A stretch of DNA of 48,936 nucleotides from CAYMUC01 sp964471865 (GTDB lineage Bacteria > Actinomycetota > Acidimicrobiia > Acidimicrobiales > Ilumatobacteraceae): assembly GCA_964471865.1 (NCBI GenBank), contig CAYYHU010000014.1, positions 1 through 48,936 of the forward strand. Reading direction: 5' to 3'. Shown in pieces: positions 7,214 to 14,594 of this stretch; the first letter of the stretch is position 1; every line of letters starts with the position of its first letter. The translations under genes and the position numbers were made by a program. Below the pieces are notes generated by a model that saw only the letters and a list, made by a program, of their open reading frames with translations, made no database searches and had not been told where the DNA came from.

Positions 7214-8698
7214 ATGGCATTGCCCAAGGTCTGTGGCATCGAGACCGAGTTGGGCATCGTGGTCCGTGGCGCCGAGTCGAATCCGGTCCTGGCCTCGTCT
7301 CTCGTGGTCAACGCCTACGTGAACGGTTCCGCACCTCGCATAGCCTGGGACTTCGATGCCGAGCAGCCCGGCAACGATGCCCGAGGTTTCAACCTCATCG
7401 ACGTGATGGCCCCCGAGGTGGAGACCCACCTCGTAAACGCGGTGTTGACCAACGGGGCGCGTTTTTATGTAGATCACGCTCATCCCGAGATCTCCACACC
7501 GGAATGCCGCGACCCCCTCGAAGCCCTCGTCTACGACCGAGCAGCCGAGGAGATCGCCCGGGATGCCATGCGTGCAGCCAACGCCCTTTTGCCCCCTGAG
7601 GGCGAGGTCGTTCTCTACAAGAACAACTCCGATGGCAAGGGCAACAGTTACGGCTGCCACGAGAACTACCTCATGGATCGTGAGATTCCCTTCGGACGGA
7701 TCGTCAGCCAGATCACCCCTCATTTCGTCACCAGGCAGATCTTTTGTGGGGCGGGAAAGGTCGGATGTGAACTTCCGGGACTCGAACCCGGTGCCGTGCC
7801 CTTCCAGATCAGCCAACGAGCGGACTTTTTCGAAGAAGAGGTCGGTCTCGAAACGACCTTGAAGCGTCCGATCGTCAACACCCGTGATGAACCTCACTGC
7901 GATCCTCAGCGCTACCGGCGCCTTCATGTGATCGTGGGCGATGCCAACATGAGTGAGGTCGCGACTCTGCTGAAGGTCGGAACGACGGCGATCGTCCTCG
8001 CCATGATCGAAGATGATCGGCTCGGCACCGACGTGCTGTTGGCCGATCCGGTCCGAGCCATCCGGGCCATCAGCCATGATCCCGACCTCACCCGCACCGT
8101 GATGCTGCGATCGGGTCAGCGCATGACGGCCCTCGAGATTCAATGGCATCTCTACGCCAAGGCCCGGGCCTATGCCCAGGACCGTGGGCTCGAAGCTGTG
8201 GGAGAGACCATCGGATTCGAGGTTCTGGACCGCTGGGAACAGGTTCTCGGAGGACTCGAGAGGAATGATCCCGGGCTGGCCACGACCGTGGATTGGATTG
8301 CCAAACGGCGTCTCGTCGAGGGTTACCGAGATCGTCATGGTCTCGCAGGTGACGATCCCCGGCTCAAGGCGCTGGATCTGCAGTACCACGATCTGCGCAC
8401 CGAACGCTCTTTGGCGTCGCGGGTGGGGCTCGAAACCATCGTCGATCCCGAAGATGCTCGGCGAGCCATGTCGGATCCCCCGACGACGACCCGAGCCTAT
8501 TTCCGGGGGCGATGCCTGCAGCGGTGGCCCGATGAGGTCGTGGCCGCCAACTGGGACTCGATGGTGTTCGACGTGGGACGTGAACCACTTCGGCGCGTCC
8601 CGATGATGGAGCCGCTGCGCGGTACCGCTGCCCATGTCGCTAGGTTGATCGATGAGAGTTCCACGGCGGCCGAACTCGTGTCCCGCCTGGGGAGTTGA
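7214..8698 (+). CDS. dop: Pup deamidase/depupylase
   Basis: A 494-residue carboxylate-amine ligase-like enzyme that converts the C-terminal Gln of Pup to Glu and also removes Pup from proteins. The GIETELG motif at residues 8-14 holds the conserved metal/ATP-binding glutamates. The protein has the longer insertion after NAYVNG (about residues 36-60) that marks Dop relative to PafA. Other shared blocks include YKNNSDGKGNSYGCHENY and TRDEPH. The gene stands 23 bases after arc and 44 bases before pup. Because the encoded Pup ends in Gln, a deamidase is needed before ligation, which agrees with this assignment. Confidence 0.95.
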   Translation: MALPKVCGIETELGIVVRGAESNPVLASSLVVNAYVNGSAPRIAWDFDAEQPGNDARGFNLIDVMAPEVETHLVNAVLTNGARFYVDHAHPEISTPECRDPLEALVYDRAAEEIARDAMRAANALLPPEGEVVLYKNNSDGKGNSYGCHENYLMDREIPFGRIVSQITPHFVTRQIFCGAGKVGCELPGLEPGAVPFQISQRADFFEEEVGLETTLKRPIVNTRDEPHCDPQRYRRLHVIVGDANMSEVATLLKVGTTAIVLAMIEDDRLGTDVLLADPVRAIRAISHDPDLTRTVMLRSGQRMTALEIQWHLYAKARAYAQDRGLEAVGETIGFEVLDRWEQVLGGLERNDPGLATTVDWIAKRRLVEGYRDRHGLAGDDPRLKALDLQYHDLRTERSLASRVGLETIVDPEDARRAMSDPPTTTRAYFRGRCLQRWPDEVVAANWDSMVFDVGREPLRRVPMMEPLRGTAAHVARLIDESSTAAELVSRLGS

Positions 8699-8742
8699 GC
8701 GGAGCGCACGAGACAGGACCGAGGGAACGGACCACGAGGACC

Positions 8743-8943
8743 ATGGCTGAACGCACCCAGAAACCACGTACGTCACCGGAGCGACGTCACGACGACGAAA
8801 CCGTCGATGACACCGAGACCGTTGCGGGCACCGGAGACAAGTTGATCGCTGAACTCGACGATCTCTTAGACGAGATCGACGAGGTCCTCGAGTCCAATGC
8901 CGAGGACTTCGTGAAGAGTTATGTGCAAAAGGGTGGCCAGTGA
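8743..8943 (+). CDS. pup: Prokaryotic ubiquitin-like protein Pup
   Basis: A 66-residue, mostly disordered and acidic protein ending in VQKGGQ. The Gly-Gly-Gln tail is deamidated by Dop and then joined by PafA to lysines of target proteins. The central coiled-coil-forming stretch (about residues 33-60, KLIAELDDLLDEIDEVLE) is the part that binds the ARC coiled coil. I chose ATG 8743, with GAGGA close upstream. An in-frame TTG at 8695 would add 16 residues not typical of the family. The stop overlaps the GTG of prcB by 4 bases. Confidence 0.96.
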   Translation: MAERTQKPRTSPERRHDDETVDDTETVAGTGDKLIAELDDLLDEIDEVLESNAEDFVKSYVQKGGQ

Positions 8944-9746
8944 GCGCTTCGTTGTCGATGCCGTTTTTCGGACCTGGCGATGATCCCGGGCCCAATTTCC
9001 CCGAGCTGCTACGCCGGGTCGGACGGGATCCATTCGGCGCGGTTCAGGCAGCCTTGGGTTCCACGACCTTGTCGGTTCCTCATGCGACCACCTGTGTGGC
9101 GTTGCGATGTGCCGGGGGCGTCGTGATGGCTGGAGATCGACGGGCGACCTCGGGAAACTTGATCAGCCACCGGGGCATGGAGAAAGTCGTCCAAGCCGAT
9201 CGGTTCAGCGGAGTCGCGATCGCGGGTGCGGCCGGGCCGGCGATGGAGATGATCAAGCTGTTCCAATTGCAGCTCGAGCACTACGAAAAAGTCGAAGGCC
9301 AAGGCATCAGTCTCGAAGGTAAGGCCAACCAACTCTCGATGTTGGTGCGCTCGAATCTCCCCGCTGCCATGCAGGGCATGGTCGTGGTTCCGATCTTTGC
9401 GGGCTTCGACGAACGCCGCAATATCGGGCGACTCTGGGATTACGACGTCACCGGCGGACGCTACGAAGAGCGTGACTATGTGGCTACGGGTTCGGGAAGC
9501 TTGCATGCCGGCACCGTGGTCAAGGTCGGGTTTCGTGCCGATCTCGACGAGTCTGCAGCCGTGGATCTGGCGTGTCGAGCGCTCTGGGAGGCAGCGGATG
9601 CCGATTCGGCCACCGGTGGTCCCGATGCGCTGCGGGGCATCTATCCGGTGGTGGCCTCGATCACCTCGCGAGGGTGGGAACGCGTCGGAGATGACGATCT
9701 CGCCCGCCGTTACGAGGCGATCGCTGCGGAGGTGGCCCAGCGATGA
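8940..9746 (+). CDS. prcB: 20S proteasome beta subunit
   Basis: The catalytic beta subunit, 268 residues including a 49-residue propeptide. The predicted cleavage is between A49 and T50 in HATTCVAL, leaving threonine as the N-terminal nucleophile. The following GGVVMAGDRRAT block contains the conserved Asp/Arg region, and Lys is expected about 33 residues after Thr1 (EKVVQAD region). The GTG start overlaps the pup stop, and the end overlaps prcA by 4 bases, so pup-prcB-prcA are translationally coupled. It assembles with PrcA into the alpha7-beta7-beta7-alpha7 barrel. Confidence 0.96.
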   Translation: MSASLSMPFFGPGDDPGPNFPELLRRVGRDPFGAVQAALGSTTLSVPHATTCVALRCAGGVVMAGDRRATSGNLISHRGMEKVVQADRFSGVAIAGAAGPAMEMIKLFQLQLEHYEKVEGQGISLEGKANQLSMLVRSNLPAAMQGMVVVPIFAGFDERRNIGRLWDYDVTGGRYEERDYVATGSGSLHAGTVVKVGFRADLDESAAVDLACRALWEAADADSATGGPDALRGIYPVVASITSRGWERVGDDDLARRYEAIAAEVAQR

Positions 9747-10423
9747 CGATGCCGTTCTACGTAGCCCCCGAGCAGGTGATGAAGGATCGCGCCGACTATG
9801 CGCGAAAGGGAATTGCCAGGGGTCGAGCCCTCGTTGCTCTTCAGTACCGTGACGGCATCGCGATCGTGGCGGAGAACACGTCTCAGACTCTACGCAAGAT
9901 CAGCGAGATCTACGACCGCATCGCCTTCGCCGGTGTCGGTAAGTACAACGAATTCGACCAGTTACGAGTTGCGGGGGTGCGTGCGGCTGATCTCCGGGGA
10001 TATCAGTACAGCCGCGACGATGTCGAAGCGCGAGGTCTCGCCAATCAGTACGCGCAGATCCTCGGACAGATCTTCACCCATGAGATGAAACCGCTCGAGG
10101 TCGAGATCCTCGTCGCCGAGGTCGGTACCACCGCCACCGAGGACCAGGTCTTTCACATCCTCTATGACGGCACTGTGATGGACGAGAGGCGTTTCAGCGT
10201 CCTTGGCGGTGATGCCGAGGCGATCGGTGGGCGTCTCGATGAGGCCTGGCAGCCCGATATGGAACTCCAACCCGCGGTCGCGGCCGCTCGAGCGGCTCTG
10301 TCGGGTCCGGACCGCTCACTGTCGGCGGCGGACCTCGAAATCGCAGTGCTCGAGCGGGGTAACGGTCGCCGGTGTTTTCGTCGTCTCGACGACGACGCCG
10401 TCACCCATCTATTGGACACCTGA
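9743..10423 (+). CDS. prcA: 20S proteasome alpha subunit
   Basis: The non-catalytic alpha subunit, 226 residues. The N-terminal stretch MTMPFYVAPEQVMKDRADYARKGIARG is the conserved gate-forming region and first helix, here described by its YVAPEQ, RADYARKGIARG blocks. Later blocks KISEIYDRIAFAGVGKYNEFD and RGYQYSRDDV are typical. Its rings gate the barrel and bind the C-terminus of ARC. The stop (10421-10423) lies 15 bases before the proposed CTG start of pafA in the same frame. Confidence 0.96.
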   Translation: MTMPFYVAPEQVMKDRADYARKGIARGRALVALQYRDGIAIVAENTSQTLRKISEIYDRIAFAGVGKYNEFDQLRVAGVRAADLRGYQYSRDDVEARGLANQYAQILGQIFTHEMKPLEVEILVAEVGTTATEDQVFHILYDGTVMDERRFSVLGGDAEAIGGRLDEAWQPDMELQPAVAAARAALSGPDRSLSAADLEIAVLERGNGRRCFRRLDDDAVTHLLDT

Positions 10424-10438
10424 CACGAGGTCTGCGAT

Positions 10439-11815
10439 CTGACCACCACCGGCCCCCTCGAACGACGGATCTTCGGACTGGAGACCGAGTACGGCGTCAC
10501 GTGCACCTTGCGCGGACAGCGCCGTTTGAGCCCCGACGAGGTCGCTCGATATCTCTTTCGCAAGGTCGTCTCCTGGGGCCGCAGTTCGAACGTGTTCTTG
10601 CACAACGGAGCCCGGCTCTATTTGGACGTGGGCTCCCATCCCGAATATGCGACCCCGGAATGCGATTCGCTGCACGATGTCGTGGTTCACGACCGTGCCG
10701 GTGAGCGCATCCTCGAGCAACTCCAGCATCACGCCGAGGAACGTCTCGCCGAAGAGGGCATTCGCGGCACGGTCTACCTGTTCAAGAACAACACCGACTC
10801 GGCTGGGAACAGCTACGGATGCCATGAGAACTACCTGACGTCACGCGATGACGATCTGGTTCGGATCACCGAGGTCCTGATTCCGTTCTTGGTATCGCGC
10901 CAGATCTACACCGGAGCCGGCCGCATCATCCAGACGGCACGGGGTCCGATGTTTTCCATCGCCCAGCGTGCCGAACACATCTGGGAAGGGGTGTCCTCGG
11001 CCACCACCCGGAGTCGTCCCATCATCAACACCCGTGACGAACCCCATGCCGATGCCGATCGTTTTCGGCGGCTTCACGTGATCGTGGGCGACTCGAACAT
11101 GAGCGAATACACCACGTTTCTCAAAGTGGGGGCCACCGCCTGCATGCTGCGCATGCTCGAGGATCCGGTCGTGGTGTTACGAGACCTGACCCTGGACAAT
11201 CCGATTCGGGCCATTCGTGATATCAGCCATGACCTCACCTGTACTCAGCGAGTTCCGCTGGCGAACGGACGAGAACTTTCCGCGCTCGACATCCAACGTG
11301 AATATCTCGACCGAGCCCTGCGATACCGCGACACACGCGGCTTCCCACCCCAGGAGCAGCGGGCTCTCGAGATGTGGCAGCACTGTGTGGAGGCGCTCGA
11401 ACGCGACCCGCTGAGTCTGGATCGCGAGGTGGACTGGGTCATCAAACATCGTCTCGTGGAACGCTTTCGGGAGCGACACGGTCTGTCCTTGGGTGATGCC
11501 AGGGTCCAACTGATCGATCTCCAATACCACGACATCGCCGAAGGTCGGGGCCTGTTTTCGAAGCTGAGTCGCTCCGGCCTCGTCGAGCGGATGTGTCACG
11601 ATGACGACATCACGACCGCGATCGACCAGCCACCCCAGACCACTCGCGCCCGACTTCGCGGGGAGTTCATCCGACGCGCCAAGGAACGCCGTCGGGACTA
11701 CACCGTCGACTGGGTGCACCTCAAGCTGAATGATCAAGCGCAACGAACCGTGTTGTGCAAGGACCCCTTCGCAAGCCGCGACGAGCGCGTCGAACGATTG
11801 ATCGCGTCGCTGTGA
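10439..11815 (+). CDS. pafA: Pup-protein ligase, probable CTG start
   Basis: The ligase that joins deamidated Pup to substrate lysines. Downstream blocks (RRLSPDEVARYLF, SSNVFLHNGARLYLDVGSHPEYATPECD) match the family closely. The first standard in-frame start after the prcA stop is TTG 10508, but it lies inside the protein. It would remove ERRIFGLETEYG, which carries the catalytic GxExE glutamates (E15 and E17 by the numbering used here). The only plausible initiator upstream is CTG 10439, with GAGGT 7-8 bases ahead, giving 458 residues, close to the usual 450 or so. The function is certain; the initiation codon is inferred. The end overlaps lepB. Confidence 0.92.
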   Translation: MTTTGPLERRIFGLETEYGVTCTLRGQRRLSPDEVARYLFRKVVSWGRSSNVFLHNGARLYLDVGSHPEYATPECDSLHDVVVHDRAGERILEQLQHHAEERLAEEGIRGTVYLFKNNTDSAGNSYGCHENYLTSRDDDLVRITEVLIPFLVSRQIYTGAGRIIQTARGPMFSIAQRAEHIWEGVSSATTRSRPIINTRDEPHADADRFRRLHVIVGDSNMSEYTTFLKVGATACMLRMLEDPVVVLRDLTLDNPIRAIRDISHDLTCTQRVPLANGRELSALDIQREYLDRALRYRDTRGFPPQEQRALEMWQHCVEALERDPLSLDREVDWVIKHRLVERFRERHGLSLGDARVQLIDLQYHDIAEGRGLFSKLSRSGLVERMCHDDDITTAIDQPPQTTRARLRGEFIRRAKERRRDYTVDWVHLKLNDQAQRTVLCKDPFASRDERVERLIASL

Positions 11816-12438
11816 CCGCACCCCTGGACCCTCTCGTGATGTCGGAGCGTGATCCCGTGGAGGCCCCGCCACCCCGCCCTCAGCGGGCGTGGAAAGTAGG
11901 GGTCGAATGGCTTGCGGTCATCGCCGTTGCAGTGCTCGCGGCATTGTTGATCCGAGTCTTCGTGCTCCAGCAGTTCTACATCTCGGGTCCGTCGATGCAG
12001 ACCACACTCGTATCCGACGAACGTGTTCTGGTGAACAAGCTGTCGTACCGCCTGCATGACGTGAACCGCGGAGACGTGGTCGTGTTCGACCGAGTGACGA
12101 CGACGGGCGGGGTCGTCCAACACGATGATCTGATCAAACGGGTCATCGCCTTGGCGGGGGAGCGCATCGAGATCCGAGAGTGCACCGTCTACGTGGATGG
12201 CCAACAACTCGTCGAGCCGTACCTCGATCCCGCCCACCTCGCTGAGCCCGAACCCTCCCGGCGCTGCAGCGTTGCCACCATGGCACCCCAGATCGTGCCT
12301 CCCGGTCAGGTCTTCGTGATGGGCGACAATCGGTCCGAATCCTTCGACAGTCGCCAGTTCGGTCCCATCGACGAGAACCTGATCGTCGGCCGGGCGTTCG
12401 TAGTCATCTGGCCCTTGGGCGGATGGCGCTGGCTCTAG
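11812..12438 (+). CDS. lepB: Type I signal peptidase
   Basis: A 208-residue membrane-anchored signal peptidase that cleaves signal peptides on the outer face of the membrane. It has one N-terminal transmembrane segment (about residues 33-53), the catalytic serine in SGPSMQ (S61), the general-base lysine in DDLIKRVIALAG (K109), and the C-terminal boxes GDNRSESFDSRQFG. The GTG start chosen overlaps the pafA stop by 4 bases; ATG 11839 is an alternative. The last codon TAG lies in a CTAG shared with the stop of the convergent glycerophosphodiesterase gene. Confidence 0.93.
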   Translation: MTAPLDPLVMSERDPVEAPPPRPQRAWKVGVEWLAVIAVAVLAALLIRVFVLQQFYISGPSMQTTLVSDERVLVNKLSYRLHDVNRGDVVVFDRVTTTGGVVQHDDLIKRVIALAGERIEIRECTVYVDGQQLVEPYLDPAHLAEPEPSRRCSVATMAPQIVPPGQVFVMGDNRSESFDSRQFGPIDENLIVGRAFVVIWPLGGWRWL

Positions 12439-13196
12439 GTCTCGGGCGGACTCGGTGGTGCCACGGCACCGATTTCGGCTCGGTAGGCATCGACCATCCG
12501 ATCGACCCAGTCGGAATACACCCCGTCGATTCCCATGCGCAGCAGAGCTCGTAAGGTCCGTTCGAACTGGGCATCCCAGCCGAAGGTCACGAGGTCGAAG
12601 CGGTGGAACAACGCGACCAAGCCCCCGTTCCAGTCGGTGTGATGGAAGTTGATGCCATCGATTCCGTGGTGAGCCAGATGCGCCGCCCAGGCCTCGATCC
12701 GCCCAGCAAGTCGCTCGACGCGGGTCGAATGAATGAGGCGCACCGAATCGCTGCGCTGTCTCAATGCGGTCAGTTCATCGATATCGGGCGAACACAACCA
12801 GACCCGATCGATGATGTCGCGATGCTGTTGGGTCAACAGCGTAACGACACCATCCCCGGCCCCCGGTCCTTTGAGATCGAGGCTCAGATGGATCGCCGGT
12901 CCCGTCTGGGCCTGGCACATCTCCAGGAGATCCCCGAGATCGGGAACATGGTCCGGAAGTTCATCGCGTCGGAGCTCGCCATAGGGGATCCGACGCAAGC
13001 GGCGGCGCAGTTGGCCGTCGTGATCGAGAACGAGTGCACCGTCAGCGGTTCGCCAGACATCGCTTTCGAGACCTGTGGCGCCGAGTCGCAGTGCCAGAGA
13101 GAACGCCTCCATCGTGTTCTCCGGCGCATGGGCGCGCGCCCCGCGATGGGCGAAGGCCACAGGCGGGTCGATGAGCGAGGGGAGACGTTGCTGCAC
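12435..13196 (-). CDS. Glycerophosphodiester phosphodiesterase family protein
   Basis: A 253-residue GDPD-family TIM barrel that hydrolyses glycerophosphodiesters to glycerol 3-phosphate and an alcohol. The signature AHRGARAHAPENT holds the catalytic His and metal-binding Glu, and VLDHDGQLRR provides the second catalytic His. Later motifs LDLKGP and the C-terminal GIDGVYSDWVDRMV fit the barrel end. No signal peptide is seen, so it is probably cytoplasmic. The start was set at GTG 13196, with an in-frame extension to 13289 that overlaps tatB and looks non-coding. It is divergent from tatB and convergent with lepB. Confidence 0.88.
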   Translation of the reverse strand: MQQRLPSLIDPPVAFAHRGARAHAPENTMEAFSLALRLGATGLESDVWRTADGALVLDHDGQLRRRLRRIPYGELRRDELPDHVPDLGDLLEMCQAQTGPAIHLSLDLKGPGAGDGVVTLLTQQHRDIIDRVWLCSPDIDELTALRQRSDSVRLIHSTRVERLAGRIEAWAAHLAHHGIDGINFHHTDWNGGLVALFHRFDLVTFGWDAQFERTLRALLRMGIDGVYSDWVDRMVDAYRAEIGAVAPPSPPET

Positions 13197-13205
13197 CAGG
13201 TTGTG

Positions 13206-13211
13206 ACTGTA
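13206..13211 (-). promoter_or_regulatory. Putative -10 element of the glycerophosphodiesterase gene
   Basis: Read on the - strand, TACAGT stands 9 bases before GTG 13196, with no Shine-Dalgarno. It lies 10 bases from the tatB hexamer on the other strand, so the two promoters are back to back. Confidence 0.35.
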
Positions 13212-13220
13212 GACAGCCCG

Positions 13221-13226
13221 TAGACT
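13221..13226 (+). promoter_or_regulatory. Putative -10 element, leaderless tatB
   Basis: TAGACT is followed by 7 bases and GTG 13234, with no Shine-Dalgarno. This matches the hexamer-spacer-start layout seen at many genes here. Confidence 0.5.
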
Positions 13227-13233
13227 CGCGTCC

Positions 13234-13806
13234 GTGTTCAACCTGTCCGGGAGCGAGCTGATCGTGCTGCTCCTGGTGGCCCTCATCATCCTGGGCCCCG
13301 AGCGCCTCCCCGAAGCCGTTCGGTCCTTCGGCCGGGTCTACGGCCAGATTCGCCGCATGGGCGAAGGATTCCAGGCGGAGATGCGTTCGGTGCTCGATGA
13401 GCCGATCCGCGAGGTGCGCGACACTGCCGAACTCGCCCGGCGAACCATGAGTGGCGATGATCCAACCCCGACTCCACCGCAGTCGTCGTCACCGAATCCG
13501 CCACCAACCTCACCAGCATCACCGCCGGGAGAGACCCCCGATAGCCCGGTTTCAGGCGGTGCTGCAGCCGCGGAGACCAGCGGTTCTGGCAGCGCTGCGG
13601 CCTCGGACACCACCGATTCAGGCGGTGCTGAAGCCTCGGACATCACGTCGCCGACCACCAGCCCACTTCGCCGATTCAAACCATCGAGTGAGTCCGCGGC
13701 CCCTCCTGGCGGCGTCCCAGCGCCTGAACCCGAGGTTCCCGCTCCCTCCAACACGCCCACGACCACAGATACCGCCTCTGACGACCCAGGGGAGAGGGCA
13801 CCGTGA
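13234..13806 (+). CDS. tatB: Sec-independent translocase subunit TatB-like
   Basis: A 190-residue Tat component. It has a short N-terminal transmembrane helix (residues 6-20, GSELIVLLLVALIILG), the GPERLPEAVR hinge and an amphipathic helix continuing to about residue 55. The ERLP motif and the extended helix fit TatB better than TatA. The rest (about residues 75-190) is a disordered Pro/Ser/Thr/Ala-rich tail with imperfect repeats. TatB with TatC forms the receptor for twin-arginine signal peptides. Its stop overlaps the GTG of tatC. A TatA gene is not present in the window. Confidence 0.88.
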   Translation: MFNLSGSELIVLLLVALIILGPERLPEAVRSFGRVYGQIRRMGEGFQAEMRSVLDEPIREVRDTAELARRTMSGDDPTPTPPQSSSPNPPPTSPASPPGETPDSPVSGGAAAAETSGSGSAAASDTTDSGGAEASDITSPTTSPLRRFKPSSESAAPPGGVPAPEPEVPAPSNTPTTTDTASDDPGERAP

Positions 13807-14594
13807 AATGGCCGTCCTGGCTCGCCACTCCCAAAGGGGATCCAAGCGCCGAGGCGATGACGATCACCGAACACCTCGCCGAGTTGAGGGTGCGCATCAT
13901 CCGCGCCCTTCTCGCCGTCGTGCTCGCCACGGTGGTGATGTTGGCCTTTTACGAGACGGTTCTCGATCTGATGCTGCAGCCCTACGAGAACCTGTGCGCC
14001 CGTAAAGGCGCCGACTTCTGTGAAGCCGGTCTGGTCGCACTCGGGCCTCTCGAAGGCTTCTCGGCCCGCGTCCGCATCTCCTTATGGGGTGGTGCGGTGT
14101 TGTCCCTTCCGGTCATTCTCTGGCAGGTCTGGCGATTCATCGTGCCGGCGTTGCATCACCGAGAGAAGAAGTACGCGATCCCCTTCATTTTCTCCACCGT
14201 AGCGATGTTCATCCTTGGGGGAGTGCTGGCTTTTTGGACCCTCGACAAGGCTCTCGAATTCCTGATCGCCTGGTCCGGTTCGCAGGTCGAGCAGGCCTTT
14301 CAGGTGTCGCGGTACGTGTCGCTCGTGGTGTTGATGGTGGTGGCGTTCGGGATCGGCTTCGAGATACCGGTGCTGTTGGTTTTTCTCCAACTCGTCGGTG
14401 TTCTCACCCCGCGCCAACTGCTCAAACAATGGCGTATCGCGATCATGGTGGTCTTCGTACTCGCGGCAGTGATCACACCCAGCGGTGACCCGGTGTCGCT
14501 GATGATGCTGTCGGTCCCGATGATCATTCTGTTCTTCATCGCAGTGGGGATTGGTCACCTCGCAACTCGACGCCGGCGCCCAGCTGTCGGGTGA
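13803..14594 (+). CDS. tatC: Sec-independent translocase subunit TatC
   Basis: A 263-residue polytopic protein with six predicted transmembrane helices, the core of the Tat receptor complex. The N-terminal EHLAELRVRIIRA block is the diagnostic TatC motif. Later features are the GLVALGPLEGFSARVRISLWGG periplasmic and second-helix region and a conserved AVITPSGDPVSLMMLSVPM segment near residues 220-238. The GTG start overlaps tatB and the end overlaps helY, so the three genes form one coupled operon. The same tat-helY order is found in Mycobacterium. Confidence 0.95.
   Translation: MKWPSWLATPKGDPSAEAMTITEHLAELRVRIIRALLAVVLATVVMLAFYETVLDLMLQPYENLCARKGADFCEAGLVALGPLEGFSARVRISLWGGAVLSLPVILWQVWRFIVPALHHREKKYAIPFIFSTVAMFILGGVLAFWTLDKALEFLIAWSGSQVEQAFQVSRYVSLVVLMVVAFGIGFEIPVLLVFLQLVGVLTPRQLLKQWRIAIMVVFVLAAVITPSGDPVSLMMLSVPMIILFFIAVGIGHLATRRRRPAVG

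Noticed and set aside
8695..8742. Extended pup start at TTG 8695
   Set aside because: It adds 16 residues (including GAHETGPRER) not seen in Pup proteins. ATG 8743 gives the usual length.
7007..8995. Long open frame of 662 codons on the - strand opposite dop and pup
   Set aside because: It lies antisense to unmistakable dop, pup and arc sequence. Its protein lacks any recognisable domain and reflects the codon bias of the sense genes in a GC-rich genome.
10508..11815. pafA starting at TTG 10508
   Set aside because: This start removes the conserved catalytic glutamate motif at the N-terminus; the frame upstream encodes exactly the missing family sequence.
12603..13223. 206-codon + strand frame opposite the glycerophosphodiesterase gene
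   Set aside because: It is antisense to the HRG and DHDG motifs of a clear enzyme, and it has no family resemblance.
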